64,000 nucleotides of DNA from Diplolepis rosae (GCA_030998225.1 JAPYXD010000049.1:992001-1056000), one strand, 5' to 3'. Shown: positions 44,660 through 57,762, counted from the stretch's first letter. Made by a program: numbers and translations. The notes: generated by a model not told the origin, from the sequence alone.

Positions 44660-46066
44660 TCTCATAATGGATGAGAAGGTATTGGTTTTATGTGAAAAAT
44701 GACTTTCGAAATTTTCATCAAATCTTTACGTTTTGAGACCCCCTGAGTCAGAAAAAATGGTTTTTACGAAAGTGTCTGTCTGTAGTAGGTCGTGTGCGGC
44801 ATAACTCTCGATAGAATTATCAGATTGAATTGAGCTTTGGTACACTTTATCGGAGCCGAAAAAGTAAGGACGAGTTCGTTAACCAGCCACATCCAATCAA
44901 AATTGAGGGATTGAGCACTACTTTTGTGTTTTTGAAAATAACTTTTTGAAAAAATCAAAAATTCCAATACTGGTTTTTTATAGTGCTCATAAATCTCTAC
45001 AAATTATCCTGATAACATTTTTTGATTAAATCAAAATTAGAAATGTTACAGCATATTCAAATTCTAAAAAAGTCAATATCAAAATTCTATTTTCCAGTTA
45101 AATTATACGAGATACGAAAAAACCTTATGATACAATATTATTTTCTACATAAAGACCTACAAATTTGAATCGCAACATTTTTTCATAAGATGCATATTTT
45201 TCTTTTTAATTAAAAAAAAAACTATTGAAAATCCAAAATTCAATTTTTTAACAATAATATGTGAAATACGAAAAAAACGTAAGAATACAAAGTTGTTCGT
45301 TTCAAAAAGATCTACAAATTTTGTCTCACACAGTTTTTGATAAAACATATATTTTTCGTTTCAATTACAAAAAATACGATTAAAATTCAAAAATTCCATT
45401 TTTTAGACAAAATATGTGAGATTCAAAAAAAACTTTGAGATGAAAATTGTTTGGCTAAATAAGGTCTACACATTCTTATCGATAAATTTCTCGACAGGAT
45501 GTATATTTTATGTTTTGATTTTTAATATTAAATAAATTCGATTTTTTTCACCAAAATATGTGATACGAAATAAGCGTTGTTCTGCAAAATCATTTCCTTA
45601 AATAAAGTCTACGATTTTTTTTCCTTTTTAAAAGATTTGGAAGAAAATAAATTTATCAATAATCATGTAATTTATTAAAAAGTTACAAAAATGCATACAG
45701 AAAATCGAGCGCGAAGCGCGAGTGTCATGATGAGAATGTATTCCTTAAGGCCGATAGAGCCTTAAGTAAATTGAATTTCCTGTTTTACTTAATCTGAAAA
45801 AGAAACTTAGTGAATTTGAGAAAATGACTAATTTACATCATCTTTAATATCATTAAGTTGGTTTGAGCTTCAGTATTAAATTATAAGAAATAAACTTAAA
45901 CGTATGCGAAGAGCACAAGACCGAGCGCGAAGCGCGAGGTCCAGAATTAACGGAGCGCGCAGCGCGACGATCGAGTATTACGGAGCGCGAAGCGCGACGA
46001 TTGAATCGCGCTCAAACTTGCGAGCGAAGCGCGCAATGAGAATGTGCCCGCTAAGCGGGCAGATTT
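44660..46066 (+). repeat. GCGCGAAGCGCG-ending repeat, copy 2 (uninterrupted)
   Basis: Full-length counterpart of 38985-41870. The last 140 bases (45920-46060) hold at least five GAGCGCGAAGCGCGA-like palindromic words in a row. The match then closes with CAATGAGAATGTGCCC and GCTAAGCGGGCAGATTTTTTT. The 61-codon frame here only reflects this repeat. Several AAATATGTGAAATACG-type units of about 100 bases occur in the body. Confidence 0.75.
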
Positions 46067-47616
46067 TTTTTCATTCATTTATTATGTAAGTAATGAAATG
46101 TTATTTAATATATATTGTATATTATTCAAATCAGATATTTAATTGAGATGAATCCTGTCAATGAAATATATTGCTTATTGTTGAAATTTTTCGAAGAAAC
46201 CTTCAAGTCTAATTGACAGTTCACTAGATATAAAAGATCTTTTAATTTTATAACGTCAACGTGTGTCTCAGCAAATATAATAACAAACATAAATAGAAAA
46301 CTTCAATATTTCTCATAGTCGTTTTTTTTATACGTACTAAATATCTATAAAATTAATTAAATTTTTTATTTTTACGAGAATGTTTATACTAATCAGGTAA
46401 AAATAAAAATATATTCCCATTCTAACAATTCTTATTTATATTATGCTGTAAAAAATGTCTTCAAATAGAAACATAATATTAATACATAATGAAAAAAATA
46501 ACTTATAAAAATTTTTCGGATTATTGAAATTCGTTGTATGAGTTAAACAATTCTGTACTTTAAGAAAAGATAATTAAATCATTAGTTACAATTGGAAAAA
46601 CCAACTCGATAAGAGAGACAGGTTTTAAAAATCTTAGTGATGAAATAAAGTAGCATTTCTGTCTTTCTATACTTGATATCATGATAGGTAAATTAAAGTT
46701 GACCACATGATCTCAATCGATTTATAAGTAATACAATAAGAATGAAAATCGTCGTCCTTATTATCCATATTATGGAAACTTTTTTAGCACAAATATATGC
46801 ATTTAAAGAGCTTCTTAAGTAGACTTTTAAAATATTACTTAAGTTTACAAATTATAAAGGTAATAGAAATCTAATATTCCTTATATCTTAAAAAATATTA
46901 TATGATATCAATGAATATTTGATATAAAATTGTACATTTTCAGAACGAAACACAAACATTTTTCTTGTTCACTTAGTATATAAAGTGCATTGTGATATGT
47001 AATATAAACCCATTTGTCGTTTGTTCAGACCTTATTTAACACATGTATGTAAGTAACGAGAATTTTTTCTCAAGCTTCTGTAAAAATGAGAATGAAAATA
47101 TTAAAAATATTAATTTTCTAATCATAACTTATAATTTATCAATTCGGAATTAGGAATAAGTCTTCCAACAAGTTTCTTTGTTGAATCTGATTTCTAATTA
47201 TTAGTTAAATTCAATCAATTGGTTTTTTAATTTTTACTTGATATAAAAAAAGTTTTTTGAAATTATTGTTACTAATGTAGAATGACTGAAAAGAATTTTA
47301 AGCAAGTTTACACAGAATTATTCTTAGCTAGTATGTTCTCTCATTCAGTTAGAAGCATCAAAACTGTAGTTAATAATCGTGAATGTTGTTTGATTTGTAT
47401 TGAATAACATTAATTTCGAGTTTCAGTAGCTAAGAATATTCCATTTATTAAAATACAATTCACTTACTATATTTTTCACTTTTACAATTAGTTATATTTT
47501 ATTAAATTTTTACTAAACTACTATAGGTACTATAGTTTACATACTATTCTTGATTTAAAACTAATATGTTTGTGATAGTTATTTATAATAATTTTTTATG
47601 TGTTATGCTGTTACAG
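46067..47616 (+). other. Upstream region of the amidase gene
   Basis: AT-rich with no frame of note. TTACAG at 47611-47616, four bases before the amidase ATG, could be a splice acceptor, which would place a 5' non-coding exon and the promoter somewhere in or beyond this stretch. No core promoter could be assigned. Confidence 0.35.
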
Positions 47617-47620
47617 ATAA

Positions 47621-50600
47621 ATGTCGAGCATAAAGAAAAATCGTGACAAAATGTGGTTCACTGTAAAAATAATTTCTGTGATTCATAGACTTTTAGAATT
47701 TGCAGTAAGAGGAATCTTGCTCTTAGTTGCATATTTGAGTGGCCCAGCTGAAACGCAACCACCAATAAAAGATCTTACGCTTTTACACAGTGCTACGGCT
47801 TTGGCGACAAAAATTCGAAATAAGCAAGTAAGTTATATGGTAGTTTCGGTAGTAATTTTCCCTACTTTTATTAACTTAATTTTTATTTTATTTTAGTTTT
47901 TTCTTATACTTTCTCAACTATTACTTTGAATAAAGAATCATAATTTAATCTGTTAAAATATAAACATTTTATCCCATAAAACATGCTATGTTTAAAAAAA
48001 TTATAAATGTCAGTAAAAAAAAGCAAATATGTAGTATGAAAACGTTTTCTACATAAGGTTTTATTAAGATTTAATTAAAATGAAAGAAAAATTAAGGTTC
48101 AAGTCGGAAAGCATCTTTTTATGTATTTTATTTTCTACCAATAAAATAGTAATAATTAACATTCGGACAAATTAATTACAGCTTTCGTCTGAGAAAGTGG
48201 TTAAATCTTATATCGACAGGATAAAAGAAGTCCAGCCAATATTAAATCCAGTTGTCGAAGATCGCTTTGAGGATGCTCTTAAAGATGCCAGAGAATGTGA
48301 TGGATTACTGCGATCTCTGTATCCCCCATCTATCGAATTTCTTGCCAAAGAGAAACCCTTTTTTGGAGTACCATTTACGACAAAGGTGCATTTTAGGTTT
48401 GCAATATAGGTAGAACAACTGACGACTTACATAATACTTATAATTTTTGCATTGAAATTAATCCAAAAGAATATTTAATAATACTTTACTAAATTTCAAA
48501 ATAGATTCATAACACTCCTGAGTGATGAAATATTTAAAAATAGCATATTGAAAAATTCTCCACTCAAAAATTTTGTGTAACAAAATTCTGTCCATGCTGA
48601 AATATAAATTTTCAGCAATGTTTTCATGTTACATGTAATCTTCTTATCCAATAAGAGCTTGGCATATTGTATCATTGAAATTGAAGAAAAATATCAAAAA
48701 ATAATTATGTTGATGATTAATACTTTCTTCAAAAAATAGTCATAAAATGTGTCACTACATTTTTTGTCGTTTAAGTGTTATTTTCATATAGATTATTTAC
48801 TCGTGAATTAACGACTATTTAAAATTGAAAGTATGTAAAAATAAAATTTCTAATGACAATACAGAACTTTTGACGTAACGTTATTGCTTACTTCGCTTAA
48901 AAACCAAAAATATTTTTCTCAAAGTCCTTGCATGCTTTCAGGATTGTGTGGGTGTTACTAACATGAAGCAAACAGCTGGTTTGGTTTACCGCAAGGACTG
49001 CAGAGCTCAAACAGATGCAGACGCAGTCAGATTGATGAAAAAAGCTGGAGCTATTCCTCTTGCTTTAACAAATGTTTCGGAATTGGCAATGTGGTGGGAG
49101 TCCAGTAATTGCTTGTATGGTACAACTAGAAATCCATACAACACCAGGTAATTAGATAAATAAAATAAAAGAAAACTGTTTGACTTCCTATTGTATTACA
49201 CTTTACTAATAATCATATTTATAATATTTAATACATTGAGAGCATTTAATCAATTTAGACATATAGTTGGTGGTTCTTCTGGTGGAGAAGGTTGTTTGCA
49301 AGCAGCTGCAGGTTCACCATGTGGATTAGGTTCTGATATTGGTGGATCCATTCGAATGCCCTGTTTCTTCAATGGGATCTTCGGACATAAACCTTCCAAG
49401 GGTATTTACTTAAACTGTTTTGTTTGGCGACAAGCTGGCGACAAACGTCAATCAAAAAGGTTTTCGAAGATAAACGTAGCATGCAACCATTGTTAGCAAA
49501 ATTTCTTCGAGATCATTTTGATGTTTGATATACAGGATGATCCTAGATCAACCATAGAGCTTGCAATGATAGATTCCTTCTTCTAAACAGAAATAAAAAT
49601 TCTAATGGAAAAATGTTATACAAACAATAGTTTATAAGTATAGAACATTAAAAGTAGCCGATAATAATTCACTATTTTTGCTCGGCCATCAGCAGCATTA
49701 TGTGCAAACATAAAAAAATGGGATTGAATTCGAGCAGTAGGAAAATTCATGTAACTCATACATGAAATAAGCTGTTGACGCGAATTAAAATTTGCCAAAC
49801 ATATCTCCGGCAATTGTTGTTGATTCTCACCATATAATTCTAAAAGAAAGATGCTAAAGTCATAACTTTATTATGGAATTTGAATTTACGGTTACACGAT
49901 CAGAAATGTTTTTATTTTATTTTATGTGCCTCCGGCGCGTAAACTCGTTTTTACGCCACAGTTGAGAGTAGCGTAATGTTGTGTATTACGTTACAGAGGA
50001 ATGCAATGTAAAAATTGAACTGCGCATGCACCTATAACCATACAGCGGAGCGTAATATTCTTATTCTTCTTCTTCTTCTTCGTACAGCGTTGGCACCGTA
50101 CTGACAAAGCCTTGTACATTTGAACTGCACAAGCTCTATTACAATACGCTACTACTACACAAGATCGAGAAAATCAAAATGGCCGGAACTAGTCGCGAAA
50201 TATCAAGTGCAATTCGGGTAATTACGAGACTCGCTTAAAATGCTCGCAGGACTGATCGCGCCTCGGCTTCGTCTCGGCTTCGTCTCGGCTTTGTTTCGGC
50301 TTCGTCTCACCTACGCCTCGACTACGCCTTGGCTTTGATCTCCTGCAAGCATTGTCGCTAGTCGCGTAATAACCCTCATTATGCGCCTGGGCACATAATA
50401 TACTATTATTTGTTTCATCAGATTTGCGATGAAGAAATTGATTTCTGTATAAAGATAAAAATGAGCTTCTTCTAAATTTCAGAGATTGGCAAAATATTGG
50501 AGAAAAAGGTAACATAATAAAAGCGCAACTTTTAAAGTTAAGGAGGAGGGTGAATAAGGTAGAAAATAATGTTTCTAAGTTTGCGTATAAAGCTGCTGGA

Positions 50601-52490
50601 CGCGGGAAAATAGTACAATATCATTAGCTGCTTTTAATGCTTAACAATTTTAAAAAATTTTAAATTACGCTGTATAGCAGAATTTTCCATGATGGGTAAT
50701 GGTGGGCTACGACATTTTTCAAAATATGTATAAAGGTCGTAGTTTGCCTAATTTTGTTTTGTAAGCGCGCCGGGAAGCGGATAAACGTCATATCTCCGTA
50801 GCAATAGCTTCGCTTATGAAATCCTTAACATTGAAAACTCGAATCCAAAGTAAAAAAAACCTAAAATTCGCACTATAAGCAAGCGTTTATAATTGTAATT
50901 TTTGAAATCTTGTTAAGATTGAGTTTGAAAAAATTAAAATAAAAGCGAGTTTCTTTTAATAGGTGTCGTTTCAAACGAAGGACAATATCCCAGTGCTCAC
51001 AGTGAAGATCAAGACCAACTTCTGGGAATTGGACCCATGTGCAGATATGCCCAAGATATGCTTCCAATTCTAGAAGTATTAGCTGATAGTAATGCTGTAA
51101 TACTAAATTTACATTCAAAAGTAGATATTTCGAAGCTCAAAGTAAGAATATTAAAAAAAAAACCAGATATATGACATGAATAATTATTCATTTAAATTTA
51201 ACGTATTAACAAAATTTTCATTTAGTTTTACTACATGGAAGATGACGGTGGACAATATTTGGTTTCACCTGTAGATCTTGAAATAAAGGAGGCATTAAGA
51301 AAGGTTGTGCAGTATCTTGAAAAAGCTCATAAAGTGAAGGCTACAAAGTTGCACATTAGAAAGATGAAAAAAAGTTTAGCCTATTGGTTGGCATGTATGA
51401 CTTGCGAGGAGGGCAAAGATTTTGCTTATGAATTATCAAATCGAAATGGACAAATTAATATCTGGTGGGAATTGATAAAATGGACATTTTTTATGAGCAA
51501 TCACACTTTAATTGCATTATTGACTGCAGCTTTTGAAAGGTTTGGAATTAAAAGTGGAAGTGAAGAACACACAAAGCTAATACAAGAAAGCAGGGAACTT
51601 TATCAAGAATTTCGGGTAAACTTTTTCAATGAATAAAATAATAAATATTAAAATTGTTTCAAATCAGGTGGTTGAGTTTGAAATTTCTGCTACTGCCTAC
51701 ATTATCAGAGGATCACTAGTCGCGTATCACATAGGATACGTTGCCGACAGATGTCCTAGTAGATAATTTCAAACTCTTATATCGCAATAATGCAAATTAA
51801 ATTCAAAAAAGAATTTGAAATCATTCTGTGAAAAAAGAGACGCTTTCGACTGTGCCGAAATTTTAACTGTTATGTTCGACTACTCAATTAGTTTTTAGCT
51901 TATAAGGACTTGCGTTCTTGTTATATACCTTTATAGTCAATAAATACGAATTTTTATCTTATAAGTCGCAGGTGAAACAAATCACGATTATTTATCTATG
52001 GCGCTTTTATGCAATTTCTAGGATTTACTTGGAGAAGATGGAATCTTTTTGTATCCGACTCATCCCACAGCTGCGCCTTTACATCATGAACCACTTATAA
52101 AAGCATTTAATTTTTCATACACTGGAATTATAAATGTACTGGGATTGCCTGCCACAGCTTGCCCATTAGGTCTCAATAAACAGGGACTTCCAATAGGAAT
52201 TCAAGTAAGAAAATAATTACGTTTAAATGCAAGTTTTACTGAATTCGCAAAATGTTTTAAACTAACTTATTGATAGTTCTAGCATTTCATCATGAAATTT
52301 ATTTCCAATGTAATTTGACCGAAGTTTGCCTTGTGTTTTTAATAATTTGAACAAAAATCAGTTCATAAATAAGGAATGGAATTTTTTTCAGATTATCGCT
52401 GGCCTTTATCAAGATCGTCTAACTCTGGCAGTAGCTGAAGAATTAGAACGAGGATTCGGAGGCTGGGTTCCTCCACCAATAATGGCATGA
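47621..52490 (+). CDS. Fatty-acid amide hydrolase 2-like serine amidase, eight coding exons
   Basis: Amidase-signature serine hydrolase that cleaves fatty-acid amides such as N-acylethanolamines, normally on internal membranes. Exons: 47621-47827, 48182-48385, 48942-49147, 49259-49401, 50963-51141, 51226-51615, 52022-52204, 52392-52490. All have GT-AG borders (the donor after exon 2, GTGCAT, is weak) and join in phase to 536 residues, close to the family's length. The first exon has a hydrophobic helix ([19 protein letters not shown]), a probable membrane anchor. The triad is complete: K137 (GVPFTTK), S212 (GGSSGGEG) and S236 (GSDIGGSIR), with the same 75- and 24-residue spacings as mammalian FAAH. 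Late motifs FNFSYTG and [10 protein letters not shown] are typical of FAAH2. Intron 4 hosts a MITE and intron 6 a rearranged SINE. AATAAA at 52765 is a possible polyadenylation signal. The next gene converges on it. Confidence 0.93.
49921..50400. mobile_element. GC-rich MITE in intron 4 of the amidase gene
   Basis: The ends TTTATGTGCCTCCGGCGCGTAA and the complement of ATTATGTGCCCAGGCGCATAA are related inverted sequences. Inside, 50255-50335 is a degenerate 12-bp repeat (CTCGGCTTCGTC). A fragment of the same family is at 21955-22065. It lies about 560 bases before exon 5, clear of the splice sites. Confidence 0.7.
51664..51870. mobile_element. Rearranged SINE in intron 6 of the amidase gene
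   Basis: 51674-51780 is the reverse complement of 31326-31435 of SINE copy 1. It is followed directly by 51800-51866 matching 31110-31162 in forward orientation (AAAAAGAGACGCTTTCGACT). The two parts of the SINE are therefore joined in opposite orientation, and the tRNA-like head is lost. It ends about 150 bases before exon 7. Confidence 0.65.
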
Positions 52491-54000
52491 GTGATCTTAA
52501 CTGATAAAATTCAATGATGATTTATATCGTTTGAAAAACTTCCATTACCAAATCAAGCCTTGGATATCGCCTTGATATCAAGCCTTTAAATCAGTCTTCA
52601 GCCATTTATATATTTTATCAGACATTTATACTCTATTCTTCGTCACGATTTTTCATTTAAGTGACAGAATCGATTTTACAAACTTCATTATAAAGAATTG
52701 TCGCATGAAAGCAAGATAAATTTTTTGGAATATTTTTTTTTATTAGCCTGAATTTCATACTCAAAATAAATATGTATAGTAAGAAAATTATAAATTATTT
52801 GTCTTCAAAAAGAGTTCAAAAAATGACATTCCAATGTTTACATAAGTACTCGATATTATATTAAAATTGTGATCTTGCCTTCCAAACTACTACCGTCAAA
52901 TTAGAACGCTATTATCTAAAAATACCCAAGGGACTGGTCTTTTTATAATGTGTCACCGTATATACACACACATAGAATTTTCTATTTTCCTACTACACAA
53001 CGAATTGAAGGTGTATGAGATTGATTGTATAGCATTACAATTCCTTTTTAGCGCCTCGTGTACTCATATTGAGAGGATAAATTATATATATATATATTTT
53101 TTTTTTTTTATTTACCAAAGCTAATAATTATTATTTTTATCCATACCTGTCCATACGCAAGTATACCCAGATGAAAATAAAACCAGAATAGAAAGGAGAA
53201 TTCAAAATTCCACAGTGAAAAATTTATTGAATCTATAAAAAAATTTCTTACAACATTCACAACGATCTAAGTTTCACTATCTCTTCAGATCTGGCAAAAT
53301 GAATTAAAGTACTAGAATCACCAGCCCGTGCTTGGTTCTTTCAATTAAGTGTCCCGAGAAATTTATTTTATAAATAAAATTATAATATGAAAGACGGGAC
53401 ATGTTCATGGTAATTTTGAAGCCTGTAAAAGGGGCGAATACTGTTCGATATGAGATGAATTTTTCATGAACACAATTTTAAACGAACGTAGTTTTATATT
53501 AATCAAATTTTTCGCTGACAAAGTATTGCATACGTAAAATTGTATATCTCAAGAATGGAATAAATTAAAGTTACGTGGGATTAATTTTCATCTCACTTTC
53601 AGTGCAAGATTCTGCAAAATCATGAATCATGTCATGATTATTTGTTCTACATTTCTAAATAGATATAAACTGTAAAATGTAATGATACTTTACATTGGTA
53701 TTATCGTAGACAAAATACTTTTCTTTTAGCTTTCGAAAGAAGATGTTGCAATGACTTTATAACTTATTGCAATTGAAAATTTTAAATATTGGTCTCATAG
53801 AATTTGATCTTGGTTGAACAATGTAGAGACTAAAAATCAACCAGAATTAAAGGTTTCTGACAACTATAGTTTCTTAAATTTGATTCGATCGGTACGGACA
53901 AGTTTGCGTCAATTTAATTGAACTTTGATTTGAAATTAAAAATACCAAAGCTCTTGAATTTCTAATATTTATCTACTTTTAAAATTTAACTGACTTGATA
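52491..54000. other. 3' intergenic region between convergent genes
   Basis: It holds the amidase 3' flank and presumably the CRAL-TRIO 3' flank. T- and TA-rich tracts lie at 53080-53110. No further gene is seen. Confidence 0.5.
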
Positions 54001-55535
54001 TTACGTAATCAAATTCGTCTCTTCGGGAAGTGGATCACCTTTTCCAGTTTTGATAACGATTTTTTCAACTCTTATTTCTAAAGAGCTGTCTTCACTTTCT
54101 AGTTGACTTGGAACCATTTCGAATTCATTTGAATTTGTGTCTGATTGAAAGCTTAAACATTCTGTATCGTGACATTCTTGTTCCTCACACGACATATGAT
54201 TTTTGTGTTCATTTGAAATTAAGCCATCAGTTTTTCTATTCTGTGATTTCCCCTCGGCACTAATTGATAAATATTCTTCTTGATTCTTCTCCCAACTTTG
54301 AATGGGTTCTAAGAATTTTCTAATGTTTCTATCTTCTAGTCTAGTACTGGTTATATTCTTAATTCGTGCCTGTAATTTCAAATGATAAATTAAAATTTTC
54401 ATTTAAAAAACGACTTTAATTTTTTTAAGTGTCTAAACTGTTTCTCAAATGAATATCTAATTAAAAGTGTACACCAAAAATCATTTTAAAAAGTGAAATG
54501 TATTATAAATTTAAGTGAATGTAAACGAATATTTTATTTTAAGATTAACAATTCTCTTACTTTGGAATCAAGGTCGATGGAATCATTAAACTTTTTCTGG
54601 TTTGTCTGGATTTCGACATGAAGATCACTTTTTTCAGAATCCAATCGATTCGTTTCGTTCCTATCTACGGCAGAGAATTCTGCTTGCCTCTCATCCTTCG
54701 TCCGTGACTGTTCCTGAAAATTCCTTAGGTTATTCGCTTCTTCAGCAAGTTCTTTGTCTCTTTTTATAGCAGCCACCTCAGCTTCCTTCATTGCTGAATG
54801 AATAACAGGTTCGGCCCACAGACCTGGATTAAAAGCTGGACCAGTTCCACCTAACTCTGCTGGTAAAATATCCGTTGGTAAATGTTGATGTAGGGTACTC
54901 AAATTATTTCCATGAAGATATATCTAAAACGAAAAGTAATTATAATTTTTTTTTTTTACAAAAACTATATTTTATAATAGAAAAAGTTTTTAGATTTTTA
55001 GATGTAATAAATGTATCAGTAATTATTTTTCATTTCATATTCCATTTTTCCTGATACGCATACTTATTTCACACTGTCAGTTAATAATAAGAAACTATAC
55101 AATCAGTTTTTTTTACTTCCATTCACTGAGAAATCTGTCAAAATAATTTAATTGAATAGCTCGAATTGAGTCACTTAAATTAGTCAAAAAATACCGATTA
55201 ACAATTAAATTAAAATTTATAAATCATGTGTATTGGAATGATAAAATGATAAAATTATAATATTTATGTACTCATTTGTGATTATTAAGTCTATTTTATA
55301 ATAAGCGAATTCGACTCACTTTATTTCGAGTCTTTTCATCAAGGAATGGTTTGACGAGAGTGAGAGTTGCTTGGACGTAAAGAGGTGCTGACAGGAAATG
55401 GATGGCTTTGAATCTGGCTGGAAATCTCCCACGCAGAGCTGCAACTAAATTCCGAAGGGCTGCAGCCCCTAAAGCTCCACCTTGCCTGAGAGAAAAACCA
55501 CTCCAGTCTACCACAGCCACGAAACCAGATTGCTA
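54001..55535 (-). CDS. CRAL-TRIO lipid-transfer protein, last three exons
   Basis: Member of the CRAL-TRIO (alpha-tocopherol transfer/clavesin-like) family, which carries hydrophobic ligands between membranes. Exons on -: 55535-55320, 54923-54561 and 54369-54001, all GT-AG and phase 0, giving 314 residues plus the stop. The first starts mid-domain with GFVAVVDWSGFSLRQ, then RFPARFKAIHFLSAP and KPFLDEKTRNK. The second opens IYLHGNNLSTLHQH, then ILPAELGGTGPAF, the end of the lipid pocket. About 200 residues of charged, Glu/Lys-rich and probably coiled or disordered sequence follow, much longer than the usual short tail. N-terminal exons were not found, so they lie in unrecognised DNA or far upstream. 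Confidence 0.88.
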
Positions 55536-56942
55536 GAGTTTATTATATAATATTAATTTTACAACTTCAATTAAATTCATAAAAATGTCTACCGTGATTT
55601 TCCGAAACACATGACTGGAGTTTTATTAAGTTTGAGTTTCGTAAAATTAAGATAAAATTCCACCAAATTCAGTTACTTTTTAGTAAATTTAAGAAACAAT
55701 TTCTTGATTTTTAGTTACAAAATGTTGAATATTCTGACACATGTATCTAGAAATTCTGAAACTTGTAACTGGAATAATTTGACGTTTTGGATAACTGGAG
55801 TTTTATGCAGTTATATGTAACTGAAAATTTTGTTACAGTTTAGTAATTTTATGATAAATTTTATAAAAATTTTGTTACAGTTTGGTAGTTTTAAGATACA
55901 TACAATATTATGGAAATTCAGTTGAGTTTCATAATATTAAGAAAAATCTCAGAAATTTCAGTACATTTTTGGCAATTTTAAGATACCTTTACTCAAAAAT
56001 TTCATAAATATCGTTAAATTTTACGTTACTTTTGTAACATAAAATTTTTTTAAATTTCCGAACATTTCTAAGAGTGTAGTTATTGGTACAGTATGATATC
56101 ATTATAAAAATTTGGGATTGTCCTTCAGGAAAGTAAATGGATTTTTTGACATGGAAATTAATTTTAAAAATTGCATAGGATTTTTATCAAGAGAACTTCT
56201 ACATATATAGGATTTCTGTCTTTGTTTTAAAAATGCATTTTAGATAAGTTCCTACATAACATTCTTCTTAATCGGCTGGGATCTCTTCTTCCTAGAAGCA
56301 ATTTGTTATAAAAAATAGAATTATACAGGATCCTATATGTAGTCCCATATGGATCTCTATACCCTGCGAAGAAAGACCCAATTGAAATTGATTAACTACA
56401 ATTACGAAACCAAATCGTTAATTAAAAATTATGGTAAAATACAATTCATTTTGAACATGGTCAGAGGAATTCAATATTCAATTAATGAACTTCAATTTAG
56501 AAATTTGTCATTGAATTGACTTGAATGTCTAAAATTGCATTGCATTGTAGATACGCAATAGAACGAATGCATAAATTAATAATTTTTTGGACAAGTCAGT
56601 GGAGCTGTTTATTGAAGTAAATTGATGATACTCAATTGAAAATACACGGAAAAAAGGAATTTCTGAATATTGGAATTATTTTCTGAATATCAGAAAGCGC
56701 ATTCTAGATTTTAGCATTTTGGTTGAACGGTACAAAAATTACTACACATCAGCGAATAAGTACTAAATTTTAGAAAATCTTCTGCTAAAGTTGATTAAGT
56801 CCATTGCTAAATTTCACTTGCTGAAAATAAGTATGTATGCTATTGCTGTCAAGAAGCAAATTCTATTCTGTTTTATAGAAACATGAAGATGATGAAAATC
56901 AGTGAACGAAGTCGCTCGAAATTAGCTGATACATCTCAACTC
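55536..56942. other. Intron or upstream DNA of the CRAL-TRIO gene with degenerate repeats
   Basis: Between about 55600 and 56050 the phrases GAGTTTCGTAAAATTAAGA, TTACAGTTTGGTAG and TTTTAAGATAC recur with variation every 60-110 bases, a decayed tandem repeat. The rest shows no exon. The missing CRAL-TRIO exons were sought here on - and not found. Confidence 0.45.
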
Positions 56943-57310
56943 TTTGCATATCACTTCATAAAATTCAGCGTGGAGATACTGAAATTCAGAGCAAAACACT
57001 TACTGTTATCCAAGCATGAAAATGCTCAAGAGCAGCAAGAATTTTCTAATTTTTAGCATATCACTTGCTAAAATTCAGTGTGGATCTCATTGAAATGTTC
57101 AGCAAAGGACTTACTGTTATTTAAGCATGCAAATGCTCAAGAGCAGCAGGGTGTTCTAATGCTTAGCATATCACTTGCTAAAATTCAGTGTGGATCTTAT
57201 TGAAATGTTCAGCAAACGACTTACTGTTTTTTAAGTATGAAAATTCAGCGAGAATGTTCTAACTTTTAGCATATCACTTGCTAAAATTCAGAATATCTTC
57301 AGTACGCTCA
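56943..57310 (+). repeat. Tandem repeat, unit about 110 bp, four copies
   Basis: TAGCATATCACTTGCTAAAA starts units near 56945, 57056, 57166 and 57270 (spacings 111, 110, 104). Each continues with TTCAGTGTGGAT, ACTTACTGTT and AAATGCTCAAGAGCAGCA; the last is shortened. Confidence 0.8.
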
Positions 57311-57762
57311 GTCCCAGCTTATATTCTTTTATGAAAACCGGTAGTCTAAGCGTAGACTAGCGTAGTGGTTAAGATGCGAGCGTGTCATGTCAGCGTAATA
57401 AAATTTTTTATTGGGACACGAAATAAAAGTCAAGCGCTTTCTCGGCATCAGTAAGTCATCTTCTAAGATTAAGAACAAAATTGTAAATCTCAGAGCGCGA
57501 CATTCTGAAATCCGGAAAGTCTATTGCTACAATTCAGAAATTTTTACTACACTGAGAAAAAATCCTGGGCATAGTGACGTGATATATGTAGTTGAAAATG
57601 TCCTTAACTACTTTTTGTGGTTGAATTCACGAAATGGTTGACCCTTCAGTGTAGGTATTAAAAGTGGTCGCCGCGACTAAGTAATGTAGTCACAGCGACT
57701 ATGTAATGTAGAATGTATGTAGAATCACTACGCGGTGTATAAGTCAACATGTCAGACTATAA

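Noticed and set aside
45904..46089. Arg/Ala/Ser-repeat ORF
   Set aside because: It is produced by the GCGCGAAGCGCG repeat and is not open in the sister copy.
50222..50515. 97-codon ORF rich in Arg, Lys and Glu on -
   Set aside because: It is the translation of the 12-bp repeat in an intronic MITE.
57350..57380. tRNA-like box A (TAGCGTAGTGGTTAAGATG)
   Set aside because: No matching box B at the proper distance and no cloverleaf could be drawn.
55536..57400. N-terminal CRAL-TRIO exons on -
   Set aside because: Searched for the CRAL-TRIO N-terminal helices and the first half of the lipid-binding domain with GT-AG borders; none was convincing.
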